Of a stretch of 64,000 nt of DNA, positions 56,601-64,000 are shown piece after piece (within the stretch, counting starts at the first letter, position 1; every line of letters starts with the position of its first letter). The DNA comes from an uncultured Dokdonia sp. Its GTDB lineage: Bacteria > Bacteroidota > Bacteroidia > Flavobacteriales > Flavobacteriaceae. The DNA is taken from contig NZ_CANLOB010000005.1 of the NCBI RefSeq assembly GCF_947492815.1, positions 1-64,000 on the forward strand, read 5' to 3'. Both the position numbers and the translations under genes were made by a program. The notes beneath the pieces are model-generated. The model searched no databases, had not been told where the DNA came from, and saw only the letters and a list, made by a program, of their open reading frames with translations.

Positions 56601-56720
56601 ATTGACGTTGTCTATCTCCAATCCATCTTGTTGGGTGAATTGTTTTAAATATACCTCATTGTTTTGTGCATGACAAACACAACAGTAGCATATAAGATAA
56701 ACAAGTAAGATTATTCTCAT
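53682..56720 (-). CDS. Sensor histidine kinase with periplasmic propeller and Y_Y_Y domain
   Basis: 1012 residues. Signal peptide/anchor (LLVYLICYCCVCHAQ), then a large periplasmic propeller-type sensor (about 25-660; FTQQDGLEIDNVNTLEFDQNGFLWLG). A Y_Y_Y domain (about 680-760; YRYRLDDKEWVSIG, LAAGNYLLEIEALD) precedes a transmembrane helix near 773-793 (WWFFLIITVIISSILFWML). A HisKA_3 dimerisation domain follows with phospho-acceptor H832 (RARIAKDLHDSVGQQLTLIK), then an HATPase (FVQENVSNIIKHA, DNGKGF). The palindrome at 53905-53918 adds AFAKA within the ATPase N-box; a near copy at 54691-54704 lies in the sensor. The gap to the upstream aspartic protease gene is only 49 bp. Confidence 0.9.
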   Translation of the reverse strand: MRIILLVYLICYCCVCHAQNNEVYLKQFTQQDGLEIDNVNTLEFDQNGFLWLGGGVNPARSKLIANANPTILQRFNGNSFHTISTPDDSNIFDIYKRKDGQFYIVTDSSLYLFDPITTKFIKIHLPIHTKISSVFEYQDKNYVITQNNLEVIVNIIHPDLKLEETFRFTTKVNRIKIDKKTQFIPFEDVVVISDDNFPITFVTWEGDVVKTIDPKGFENERELALRKKWIDGHFQVNGQHYALLYNYHQVYRIDPKAMELIPITATENQILSTILKTYNDPKGGHTIISSYNDQLSIQTLHKTKGLTTVYEDKKFGPASSFEIVSKDIQRDAWFTTNNTLHYIKFPSDIVTTLLPDKEIRAITPFSEKKHLIATEKDGWQLFNSSNNTIKPYTILEQGDVLKPSSSRNFFIEGSTIWSNDTAGGIIEVDTLTREIQYYRHYPVICMVRPTDSTIVYGTKGYNLMEFNTHKKTHTPLVATDSLEIYDLEWRKADNHIIASTSKGVLTYDLSSKEHALYNDPTQLPDPFLLMGEYHPEYGYIQGSRSGIITTFDLETKEFKTLYEDDLQAGIATILFDDQDNWWINTFNGIVSFNPASKQIHRFSVKDGFTNNEANRYSALKTEDGFLVGTIQGLNFFDPEKLQPEINTAQIVPLRISTYNTQDKKYSVSHNQFAFAKSSLRDSRPLGEQSGKAKTITLPSENRALEIGFALTQPDVTRNERYRYRLDDKEWVSIGNTQSIRFPNLAAGNYLLEIEALDFSGKKIGDSLLLPIYSKDFFYKTWWFFLIITVIISSILFWMLRQQQLRKRLQESFSQDLMQSQEEERARIAKDLHDSVGQQLTLIKQKLQKQGKTTISELTHKALEEIRHISRGLYPTIIKQLGLSGSIEQLLYDVDEQTDLFVSADIDDIDDLFDENEALHIYRFVQENVSNIIKHAFAKAFSVTVQKEKNTIQITIKDNGKGFKVSEKQKNHSLGLKTMEERIRILAGIVTIESSQTSGTVTTAQIPHSYAKK
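53905..53918. repeat. GCTTTCGCGAAAGC palindrome, exact copy 11
   Basis: In the N-box of the kinase ATPase domain, read as A-F-A-K-A. Confidence 0.9.
54691..54704. repeat. Palindrome variant GATTTCGCGAAAGC
   Basis: One mismatch from the 14-mer, in the sensor kinase, read as A-F-A-K-S. Confidence 0.7.
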
Positions 56721-56769
56721 TGAGGGCGAGATTTTTAATAAAATCTTTCCCTACAATATAAGCTATATT

Positions 56770-57210
56770 TTACTTTTTAAGATATAAGCAAGTGTACTGA
56801 TAATCAATGATTCCTTTTCCGAGGTTGAGGATGTCTGCTCCTAAAATGCCATGTACAGGCGGTGTGTTGTGATTTTCTAAAGCGGTGTTCACATGAGAAA
56901 GATCAAATAGTACAAGGTTAATATCTTCTCGTTTCCAAGTGCCGATTTTAATGCTATTTTCTTCAGATAACTCTGTGCGCATATCTGTAGCGCCAGCACC
57001 CGCAGCAAGTACTTCACTTTCTTCGCTTACTAATTTAAAATGCTCAGCAAATGTGAAATCTACACATGAATTTGAAGCGCCTGTGTCTAGAATAAAAGAA
57101 CCTTTTACACCATTGATTTTGGCTGTGATTTCTAGGTGTTGTGTGAGGGTAGGGAATAACCGAATGCGTGTATATCCTTTTGCTAATAAAAATTCTCTAA
57201 GACTTGCCAT
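56770..57210 (-). CDS. Clan AA retropepsin-like aspartic protease
   Basis: 146 residues, one domain. The catalytic loop is FILDTGASNSCVD, and the later hydrophobic-hydrophobic-Gly motif is HGILGADIL, as in retroviral-type proteases that act as dimers. No signal peptide is visible, so it is predicted to be cytoplasmic unless exported otherwise. Its start overlaps the end of the TPR-CHAT gene by 14 bp. Two protease-like proteins translationally coupled in one operon suggests a processing cascade, but this is inference. Confidence 0.87.
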   Translation of the reverse strand: MASLREFLLAKGYTRIRLFPTLTQHLEITAKINGVKGSFILDTGASNSCVDFTFAEHFKLVSEESEVLAAGAGATDMRTELSEENSIKIGTWKREDINLVLFDLSHVNTALENHNTPPVHGILGADILNLGKGIIDYQYTCLYLKK

Positions 57211-59767
57211 ATTTTCTGATCAAAACAATGCTCAAAAGTACTCCAAAAATACCCAGTATCCACCACCATAAGGGATGATTTTGTTGGCTCGGAATATCTG
57301 TAGGGCCATAGTATACGAAGGCGCCCCAATAGTAGGGTGATTTCTTACTGTTAGATATGTTTTCATCTTGAAGATAAGCGCGTTGGGAGATTTGAAGACT
57401 GGCGTTTCTTGATACTGTTTCTTTAAGAGTTATGTAATACCGACTCATCAGATTTGCCGTAGATTGGTCGTTTACTTTCCAAAGTGAAAAAAGGACACTT
57501 TTTGCACCTGCATATTGAAATCCCCTGGCAAGACTTAAAGGCCCTTCTCCAGAAGCAATACGTCCAATGCCAGTTTCACATGCACTTAATACAACTAGAT
57601 CTGGGTTTAGATTTTTGCTATATAATTCATTCAGGTATAATGATCTGTCAATAAAAGCGATACTAGCTGGTTCTGTAAAACTACCTCCTGAGGCATGTGT
57701 TGAAAAGTGGAGTATTGTATGTTGTGATGCTTTTGTAAATGTATTATTTACGGAAGCTTTGTTACTCATGAGTAATTCAGTATTGAACGTTTCTTGTATG
57801 GCTTTTGCTTCTTCTTTTGAGTGTTCTAAAGCTAAAGACGTATTTTCAAAAACAGGAAATACTCCTAATACGGTGGTAGCATCTTGTAAACCTAGATTTG
57901 GCTTTAAATATTCTTTATAGGAGCGTTGAAAAGTAGTTTGCGTTTCTTTGAGTAGGAAAGGCATTTCACTAAAAGTACGTTGGGTACTCGCTGAGGTAAG
58001 TAAGGTATTAAAAGGAACAAACGCAAGTATACCATCAGGTATGATCACCATTTGTGTAGATGGAATTATATGAAGTGCCTTAAATACATTGAAAGATTGT
58101 TTGCTAAAACCAGATGGGTCATTCAATATAGTACTTGCATTTTCAAAATACCTATTATAGACTATACAACTATTAAATAACTGATCTAGTGCTTTTCTAT
58201 CTACAGCAATCTGGTGGAAACGTATTTCGTTAGGGCTTATTACAAATTGATAGACGGTTTGTAGCCCGAAGAAATAACTTATAATAGTTTGTTGAGATTG
58301 TGTTGCTTTAGTTTGGATATCCTGAAGTGTAAAAGTAGCCTTGGATGGCTTTAAATCTGGATGTTTTTTAGAAATCGCTTCACGCAGTTTCTTTTGTAAT
58401 AGTAGTTCACTTGAGTATACGCTTTGTAACTCTTCTAAACCTTTGATATCTGTAGACTGTTGTTTTTGTAATAACTGTACTTCCAGTTGTGCTAATTTTT
58501 GAGTGCGTTGTTCATATTCAATAACTAAGTTGTCTTGCGCATATTGCGAGAGTTTTGCCTTGTCATTCATCGCCTCGCTTACTAAACTGGCTTTAGATCG
58601 GTCGCTTATTTGTATTGCTTTTTCCAAAAAAGTAACATCTTTTTGATCTTGGTATAATTCATATAACAAGCTAATTCGCTCTTCACTTCTTCTCTTATCT
58701 GAAGCTTCTAAAACAAGTCTAGATTGCTGAGAAAGCTGAGGAGAATTCAATAAGTCAGACACCTCAGCAGCGCCTTCATAGGCTTCTAATGCTTTTTCTT
58801 TTCGATCTTTTTGTTTATGAATTTCTGCATGGAGGTCTAAAGCATCCATGAGGGTGTTTTCTGCGATCAGATTTGTTTTGTTAGGTGTTTTTCCAGAAGG
58901 ATGATTAGGATGCCAAGTTCTATATATGTATTCCAATTGGGTAATCGCTGCTTCGTAATCTTGTTGGATGATACATGCTTGTGCAAGTGCTAACTTAGAT
59001 TTTGTAATATCTCTTAGGGTTTGATTAGGAAGCTTTGTTTGTATTTCAATAGTAGTTTCTAGTAGTTGAATAGCTTGTGTTGTATTTCCTTTTTGAAGTG
59101 CAATTTGTGATAGTAATTTATAGGCGTTTATTTGATTAGGATCCTTTTTTATGAGTTGTTTTGCCTTGTTTTCTGCTTTTTGATAGTTTCCAACACTTAG
59201 GTAATTGGTCGCCAGATTCATCTGTATGTCTTTGTTTTTAGGTGCTAAGACATACGCTTCCTCTAGAATACGAATAGCTTGTGTGTACTTTCCTTGATTT
59301 TGAAGCGGTATTGAAAGATTAATAAGGCCAGAAAGGAGGTCTTGTGAATTGTTTTGCTTTCGCGAAAGCGTAATATATCCCTTAATCAAATTTTCAGCTT
59401 CAGTATATGCATTGGTTTTTGTGTACAAATTTCCAAGCGGAATCATTGCGTAGGTTACAATATCGTATCCTTCCAACTGATATTGACTGTATCTATCTAT
59501 AGCATTTTCATATCTGGCAATGGCTTTATGAAGTGTACCTTGTCGTTCTTGGTAATATGCAATATTGCAATCTACCACTACTTTTGCAAGATGGCTTTTT
59601 AAATTAGGTGTTTGTAAACTATCTGATGCGGTAATTAATTGGCTAAAATTATCTTGGGTCGGGACTTCTAAAAATTGATCTAGTACTTTATAAAAAGATG
59701 TTTCTTGTGCTTGTAAATTCCCTATAAATAGGAGTGAAAAAATAGCAAAGAATACCTTTTTAAACAT
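57197..59767 (-). CDS. Exported TPR-CHAT caspase-like protein
   Basis: 856 residues. Signal peptide (FFAIFSLLFIGNLQAQ), then tetratricopeptide repeats (about 75-340; ALAQACIIQQDYEAAITQLEYIY), a coiled-coil (about 400-470) and a CHAT domain (about 540-815). The predicted catalytic dyad is intact: H691 in HFSTHASGGSF and C730 in VVLSACETGIG, followed by EGPLSLARGFQYAGAKSVLFSLW. A last transmembrane helix (about 832-851; WWWILGIFGVLLSIVLI) and a basic tail anchor it, so the protease head should face the periplasm. The palindrome at 59356-59369 is read in the third frame (LSRK). The PKD/barrel gene starts 3 bp upstream. CHAT proteins are cysteine proteases or scaffolds; the substrate is unknown. 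Confidence 0.9.
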   Translation of the reverse strand: MFKKVFFAIFSLLFIGNLQAQETSFYKVLDQFLEVPTQDNFSQLITASDSLQTPNLKSHLAKVVVDCNIAYYQERQGTLHKAIARYENAIDRYSQYQLEGYDIVTYAMIPLGNLYTKTNAYTEAENLIKGYITLSRKQNNSQDLLSGLINLSIPLQNQGKYTQAIRILEEAYVLAPKNKDIQMNLATNYLSVGNYQKAENKAKQLIKKDPNQINAYKLLSQIALQKGNTTQAIQLLETTIEIQTKLPNQTLRDITKSKLALAQACIIQQDYEAAITQLEYIYRTWHPNHPSGKTPNKTNLIAENTLMDALDLHAEIHKQKDRKEKALEAYEGAAEVSDLLNSPQLSQQSRLVLEASDKRRSEERISLLYELYQDQKDVTFLEKAIQISDRSKASLVSEAMNDKAKLSQYAQDNLVIEYEQRTQKLAQLEVQLLQKQQSTDIKGLEELQSVYSSELLLQKKLREAISKKHPDLKPSKATFTLQDIQTKATQSQQTIISYFFGLQTVYQFVISPNEIRFHQIAVDRKALDQLFNSCIVYNRYFENASTILNDPSGFSKQSFNVFKALHIIPSTQMVIIPDGILAFVPFNTLLTSASTQRTFSEMPFLLKETQTTFQRSYKEYLKPNLGLQDATTVLGVFPVFENTSLALEHSKEEAKAIQETFNTELLMSNKASVNNTFTKASQHTILHFSTHASGGSFTEPASIAFIDRSLYLNELYSKNLNPDLVVLSACETGIGRIASGEGPLSLARGFQYAGAKSVLFSLWKVNDQSTANLMSRYYITLKETVSRNASLQISQRAYLQDENISNSKKSPYYWGAFVYYGPTDIPSQQNHPLWWWILGIFGVLLSIVLIRKYGKS
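59356..59369. repeat. GCTTTCGCGAAAGC palindrome, exact copy 12
   Basis: In the TPR part of the CHAT gene, read as L-S-R-K, the third possible frame. Confidence 0.9.
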
Positions 59768-59770
59768 AAC

Positions 59771-61774
59771 TTAAAATTTCCAAATACCGTATAGTTGTAC
59801 TTGTGATTGAGGCTCGTTAAAGTTATACACATATCGTATGCCTCCACTAGGTCCAATACGCGCACCTCCAAAATTTGCACCTACAAACCAACCTGCCTGA
59901 AAGTTGCCTATTCCTTTATCGCATTTGGTTTCTTGAAAAGTATCTTGGGTTTCATCTCGTATTTCTCCTTCTCCTGGAATGACTAATGAAAATTCTCCTG
60001 TTGTACGACTGTCACACTGTTGACTCAAATCTAATTTGAGTTGTGGCCCCGTTCCAAGAGCAATAAAATTATTGAGGTTATAGCGATAGGATATAGGGAC
60101 AAGGTAGGTGGTGATATTTTGAGAGTCTGCTTGCTCAGTAAATCGTGTAAGGCTTTCTATACCAATGTCATTTACTTCACTTACTTCAAAATCACGTAAC
60201 GTTTCAAAAGATGACGCCGAAAAGAAAAGTTCTGCTTGTAAATATCCTCGATACGATTTGAAAGGCGATATCGTTACTCCTGCAAATACCTCACGAGCAT
60301 TATCTAAATTAGGATTGAAAATATATCCTGCTTTTGCACCTATAGAAATACCAGGCGTAAATCGAGTGGTACTGTAATTTGTATAGATAGGTTCGTTTTT
60401 ATCAAAGTAAATGGCTGTACGACTACGTGTTTTCTTTTTATGGAAGTCTTTTCCAAACTTCATAGAATATTTTACAAACCCTTTTGTAGAGTCACGTTCT
60501 GTTACGTTTTTTTGAGCAGTTCCTGGTAAGTATATTCTCTTAAAGGTAAAGATGATTTTGTCTTTTTTGAAAATAGTGTCTAGGCATGAATAATCAACTT
60601 CACGTCCCTTCGGACAAATGCGACATAGAGGGTACATGTCTTCTACTTTCAACGTTTTTTTATCAAACATTTCAGGAGTGTCTACTTCAAGTCTGATGGT
60701 GTTTGCGGGTCCTTCACCATCATTTTGAAAGCGAACTTTAAACTTAAGTCGTTTAAACCGTACCAAGCGATAGTTCATTAACGTACCATTGGAAGACATT
60801 TTATTAGGGTCATGTGAGGTGACAATTTCCATTTCGGTGTCTTTTACCGTATGATTTTCATAGTTCTCATCAGGAACATATACACTACGTAATGTAACAA
60901 TAGCACTGGTGTCTTTAATCATTTCAGGAGTGGTCTCCAGTGTTCTAAAAATATTGCGCTCTTCCCCAGGCTGCATATCTTTAAATTCAATCACCTGACT
61001 ATTGCGATACAATGTTTTACACTCTTCTATAGTGTTTAAAAGGTTTGTTTTTTTTACGCTGTCGCGAAAAGATAGCTTTGGTTTTTCAAATGGAGAGCTG
61101 TCTGTAGATGTTAGATATTCTGATGAAAAATCAATACCGGTATTGGCGGTAATTAACTGTTCTTCTACTATCGTTTCGTTATGATGAATACGGGTATCTT
61201 TAAGTCTGAAGTTATCATTTTTAAAAGACTCATCATTGTAAAAGAGATATAACTTTCCGCTTGTGGTGTAATCTTTAGTATTTTTATAACTGGTGATCAC
61301 CACAAGTTCTTGTTCAGGAATTGGATCGCGATTGGTTTTTATAATAAGATCTTCATCTACTTTAAATGGAGAAGTTTTAATAGAAGGACCATCATCCAAA
61401 CTGGATTGGTCATTTTGATCATCTGTAATAGTGACACTTTTGGGTCTACTCGCAGGAGGCTTTCCATTTGCATAATTATTAGTACTCCATAAGCGAGCCT
61501 CGTAGTTTCCTTTTTTCTTATAAGTATGTTGGGGATTTTCTTCGTTACTATAATTTCCATCGCCAAATTCCCAGTAATACGTATAATATGCTTTTGGTGC
61601 ACCAGCAATTTGATTTAGCTCAGGCATTGTTGCTCCATAGGTAACTTTATTACCAAGCACATCATAAAATATAGGAGCATTTCTTGTAAGCGTATCTTGT
61701 GTAGTTGTTTGTGAGTAACCAACAAATTTGAATACACCCATAAAGAGTAGCGATATTAAAAATCTTTTTGTCAT
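59771..61774 (-). CDS. PKD-domain outer-membrane beta-barrel protein
   Basis: 667 residues. Signal peptide (FLISLLFMGVFKFVGYSQ), then a PKD domain (about 55-110; YYWEFGDGNYSNEENPQHTY). A middle beta-sandwich region follows (about 150-440) with a cysteine cluster (CRICPKGREVDYSC). The C-terminal ~200 residues look like an outer-membrane barrel (ISIGAKAGYIFNP, YLVPISYRYNLNNFIALG) ending in a terminal Phe (YGIWKF). It is tightly coupled to the lipoprotein before it (3 bp) and the CHAT gene after it (3 bp). I infer an outer-membrane receptor or anchor of the same system. A diverged palindrome (GCTGTCGCGAAAAG, near 61058) encodes SFRDS. Confidence 0.8.
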   Translation of the reverse strand: MTKRFLISLLFMGVFKFVGYSQTTTQDTLTRNAPIFYDVLGNKVTYGATMPELNQIAGAPKAYYTYYWEFGDGNYSNEENPQHTYKKKGNYEARLWSTNNYANGKPPASRPKSVTITDDQNDQSSLDDGPSIKTSPFKVDEDLIIKTNRDPIPEQELVVITSYKNTKDYTTSGKLYLFYNDESFKNDNFRLKDTRIHHNETIVEEQLITANTGIDFSSEYLTSTDSSPFEKPKLSFRDSVKKTNLLNTIEECKTLYRNSQVIEFKDMQPGEERNIFRTLETTPEMIKDTSAIVTLRSVYVPDENYENHTVKDTEMEIVTSHDPNKMSSNGTLMNYRLVRFKRLKFKVRFQNDGEGPANTIRLEVDTPEMFDKKTLKVEDMYPLCRICPKGREVDYSCLDTIFKKDKIIFTFKRIYLPGTAQKNVTERDSTKGFVKYSMKFGKDFHKKKTRSRTAIYFDKNEPIYTNYSTTRFTPGISIGAKAGYIFNPNLDNAREVFAGVTISPFKSYRGYLQAELFFSASSFETLRDFEVSEVNDIGIESLTRFTEQADSQNITTYLVPISYRYNLNNFIALGTGPQLKLDLSQQCDSRTTGEFSLVIPGEGEIRDETQDTFQETKCDKGIGNFQAGWFVGANFGGARIGPSGGIRYVYNFNEPQSQVQLYGIWKF

Positions 61775-61777
61775 AAC

Positions 61778-62764
61778 TTATAGTGAGTTGATTGTGGTTA
61801 TGAGTTGCTCTTCTGTAGTCTCATTTGTAGTAGTGGTTGCTCCAATAACACTTTGTGTTACACTTACTTCAGAGGTGTCTAGTTGATACATTCCGTTTAG
61901 TCTTGATACAAAAATTAATTGTCCTTGTGTGTTTATGGGGATCTCATTGTATACTTCACTAAAAACACCTAAACTTGTGTCATATTGTTCAAATAAGCTG
62001 ACAGCAATCTTTTCATTTCTATAGTTAAAAAAAACATTACTATTAGTGTTATTAAACCCAGGAGGAGGCACATCATAAATAATAGTTCTCTCGTTCTGAC
62101 TAGAATTAAATTGACCAATATGATACCATCCCGTTTGAGAGGTGTTGCTACTATATCCGGTACTATTATTGCCATTTGGGTCTATGATTTCAGCAGGAAA
62201 TGCAATGCCTGCGTTTTCCCAAGTGACCATACACTCTATATCAGGACAGGAAGGAGAATTAAAAAGTAGTTGCTCTTGTGCGTTGTTTTCTTCTGGAATA
62301 AAAATTTGTATTTCTCCTTGTATCACGACAGGATTGCCATTAAAACGGATGTCAAAAAACAAAAGCCCTTCACTTAATGTAGGTTCTATACTTCCTGAAG
62401 TATTACGTGTGTTAGTAGATAGTTGGCAGGCAACTACATCTCCTGAACTAAACATTTCTAATAAACTTACTTCTACTTGATCATCTATAGGTGTTCCGTC
62501 TTGATTAAATAATGATTGAGCAGGAATTGAAATAGTTCCTCCTTGATTTCCTGTGATTTGTCCTCCTGCAAATCCTTGTATAGTGAATGTTTGAACTTTA
62601 GGTAATCTACAATCTAAAAGACTTGCTGTATAATCAGTACCGTCTATAGGCGCAATAGCATTTGGAGTTTCAATAAGGCCTTCTTCGCAATCGTGATCTT
62701 CAGAACAGCTAATAGTTAGGCATCCCGCCAAAATTAGCGTGCACAGAAATTGAACGTATTTCAT
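61778..62764 (-). CDS. Lipoprotein, paralogue of the upstream lipoprotein, first gene of the CHAT operon
   Basis: 328 residues with lipoprotein signal (LILAGCLTISCSEDHDCEEG). The N-terminal half carries the segment FAGGQITGNQGGTISIPAQS, DQVEVSLLEMFSSGDVV and a paired-cysteine motif CPDIECMVTWE. The C-terminal half has VPPPGFNNTNSNVFFNY and ends in a Thr-rich tail. The gene at 62907-63953 has the same order of motifs. I do not recognise a named family. It heads the tight cluster lipoprotein-PKD/barrel-CHAT-aspartic protease-kinase-regulator, with gaps of -14 to 49 bp. Confidence 0.78.
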   Translation of the reverse strand: MKYVQFLCTLILAGCLTISCSEDHDCEEGLIETPNAIAPIDGTDYTASLLDCRLPKVQTFTIQGFAGGQITGNQGGTISIPAQSLFNQDGTPIDDQVEVSLLEMFSSGDVVACQLSTNTRNTSGSIEPTLSEGLLFFDIRFNGNPVVIQGEIQIFIPEENNAQEQLLFNSPSCPDIECMVTWENAGIAFPAEIIDPNGNNSTGYSSNTSQTGWYHIGQFNSSQNERTIIYDVPPPGFNNTNSNVFFNYRNEKIAVSLFEQYDTSLGVFSEVYNEIPINTQGQLIFVSRLNGMYQLDTSEVSVTQSVIGATTTTNETTEEQLITTINSL

Positions 62765-62844
62765 AATATGGATTGTTAGTTAGATGCAAAAAGGGGGGTG
62801 ATGTAAATGCATCTTAAATATAGGTAAAAACTATGAATGTTAAT

Positions 62845-62887
62845 AAAAGAGACAAACCTCAAAGTCAATAAGGCTTTGAGGCTAGTC
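62845..62887 (-). terminator. Terminator between the two paralogous lipoprotein genes
   Basis: Stem CCTCAAAG/CTTTGAGG (62857-62864 with 62874-62881), extended by AAAGAGAC/GTCTTT and followed by T-rich sequence on the minus strand. It separates 62907-63953 from the operon starting at 62764. A box TATATTTA (62815-62822, minus) may be the -7 element of that operon. Confidence 0.7.
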
Positions 62888-62906
62888 TTTATTTTATATT
62901 TTACTT

Positions 62907-63953
62907 TTATGGTAAAGCATTGATTAATGCTGTTAAACCTGCTTCTGTTGTTGTTTGTGTAGTAGTGATAGTTTCGATATGATCTGTTCCAATTGTGGCA
63001 CTTTGAATAGCATATACATAATCACCATCTTGTACAGATACAAATATAAAATGCACTTCTAGTCCTATTGGCATTTGTCCATAGTGTTCTGTAAACATAT
63101 CTAAATCGGTATCATATGTGTCAAAAAAAGCTAATGCATTTGGCTCTCCGTCATAAGAAACATATACCGCACTATTGGTTTCATTAAATCCTTCTGGAAC
63201 ATCTACATATACTAATGTTTTAGGATCTTCATAAGCCCACCATCTATCTAAGTTTGTCCATCCAAAGTTGGTAAGTGGTGCAAAATATGCCGAAGTCCAA
63301 GTTCCATCTGCATTTTGAATTTCTCCTCCCTGTATGTTAGCATTTTCATCTTCTTCCCATACAACATCACAATCTAATCGATCACAATCTTCCGGTAAGA
63401 AAACAGTCATTTCGGGATCGAAATCGGCTGTAGGAGCTGTTAAACCAAATGGAACTTCAACTACAAGTTGATTGTTTCCTTGAGTCACATTGATGTAAAA
63501 TTCACCACCTGAGATAATAGAAACAATATCGCCATTATCTCTTTTTCCATTTGTAGGTAAGTTTTGAGTGAGCATATCTGCTCTGCTATAAATTTCTATA
63601 AATTCTATAGTAACATCTCCAGATACAGGTTCTCCCCCAAGAAATGTAAGCCCACTAGGAGGGAAGTATAATTGAGTTCCTTGTTCTCCAATAATAGTTC
63701 CTCCCGTAGTTGCATCTATAGTAAAGGTTTGAATAGCATTTTCGCGTGCTTCTATAATACTGTTTGCATATTCTAATCCTCCAAATATTTGTACAGTGTC
63801 ATCCGGTAGTTCAGTTATGATATCTGCGTCGTCATTTGTTTCACAACTTACCATAAGGATAAGTGATACGATACATAAAGTGAATAATTTAATTGCTGCG
63901 AACACACTCATACTATTTTTCTGATTTGTGTCATTAATGTTTGTTGTTTTCAT
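62907..63953 (-). CDS. Lipoprotein, paralogue of the downstream lipoprotein
   Basis: 348 residues. Lipoprotein signal (LFTLCIVSLILMVSCETNDD). The body matches the next gene in motif order: TGGTIIGEQGTQLYFPPSG, GDVTIEFIEIYSRADML, a paired-cysteine motif CDRLDCDVVWE, VPEGFNETNSAVYVSYDG and a Thr-rich end (IETITTTQTTTEAGL). The start used gives an unusually polar first 14 residues; M15 (ATG at 63911) is a reasonable alternative. It has its own terminator, so it is probably transcribed alone or with genes outside the window. Function unknown; likely a membrane-anchored partner of the same system. Confidence 0.75.
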   Translation of the reverse strand: MKTTNINDTNQKNSMSVFAAIKLFTLCIVSLILMVSCETNDDADIITELPDDTVQIFGGLEYANSIIEARENAIQTFTIDATTGGTIIGEQGTQLYFPPSGLTFLGGEPVSGDVTIEFIEIYSRADMLTQNLPTNGKRDNGDIVSIISGGEFYINVTQGNNQLVVEVPFGLTAPTADFDPEMTVFLPEDCDRLDCDVVWEEDENANIQGGEIQNADGTWTSAYFAPLTNFGWTNLDRWWAYEDPKTLVYVDVPEGFNETNSAVYVSYDGEPNALAFFDTYDTDLDMFTEHYGQMPIGLEVHFIFVSVQDGDYVYAIQSATIGTDHIETITTTQTTTEAGLTALINALP

Positions 63954-64000
63954 AATATTATTAATTTGATGTTTTGTTTTTTGTTTTACACCCTTATATC

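Noticed and set aside
56721..56769. TACGTA array upstream of the kinase gene, which would indicate autoregulation
   Set aside because: No TACGTA box is present in this gap or upstream of 62764, so the two-component operon is not visibly part of the regulon.

Overview
The window comes from an AT-rich genome of a Bacteroidetes bacterium, almost certainly a marine Flavobacteriaceae (Dokdonia/Nonlabens-like; the genus is a guess). Signs are type IX secretion sorting domains, a SusC/SusD pair, PorP/SprF, TAnnTTTG-type -7 promoter boxes and a split 2-oxoglutarate dehydrogenase locus. I see no rRNA, tRNA, CRISPR array, transposase or integrase.

Layout. 1-4008 (+): the 3' end of a gliding-type surface adhesin, a PorP/SprF protein and an OmpA/TPR/PD40 protein, together a type IX surface-adhesin module. 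4236-8828: amidohydrolase and DegT aminotransferase (-), diverging from waaA and an LAS-type peptidase (+). 9088-13464 (+): SusC/SusD pair with terminator. 13493-21473 (-): a DUF4199 protein and a tetR-tolC-[four-helix-bundle gene]-MFP-RND efflux cluster; the four-helix-bundle gene is bracketed by two octanucleotide tandem repeats. 21628-27434: prenyl synthase, a beta-barrel protein, sucA and sucB. 27545-35200 (+): TPR-LuxR regulator, secreted proteins, lipoprotein and DinB-like protein. 35200-53047: three giant type IX-secreted surface proteins (884, 2279 and 1644 aa), all on the minus strand. 53048-63953 (-): a response regulator and sensor kinase at the end of a tight operon with a clan-AA aspartic protease, a secreted TPR-CHAT protein, a PKD/beta-barrel protein and a lipoprotein, plus a paralogous lipoprotein upstream.

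The most striking part is 35200-63953. The three giant proteins have unrelated middles (NN-rich repeats; Ig-like/DUF285/HYR modules; BspA-type LRRs) but share a nearly identical C-terminal region of about 500 residues, the same leader and the same promoter. Each promoter carries three TACGTA boxes, with starts at 0, 20 and 30 bp (whole helical turns), at exactly the same distance from the -7 box and from ATG. A fourth intact copy at 35455-35521 drives no protein gene: it reads into about 280 bp that end in the same 3' hairpin and terminator type. That is either a co-regulated small RNA or the scar of a lost fourth gene. The adjacent LuxR-type response regulator is the obvious candidate activator (inference).

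A second genome-scale signal is a perfect 14-bp palindrome, GCTTTCGCGAAAGC, present 12 times exactly in 64 kb. Nine copies lie inside genes, read in all three frames (SFRES, AFAKA, LSRK), like a miniature version of in-frame palindromic elements. The intergenic gaps around the giant genes also hold several families of longer inverted-repeat elements.
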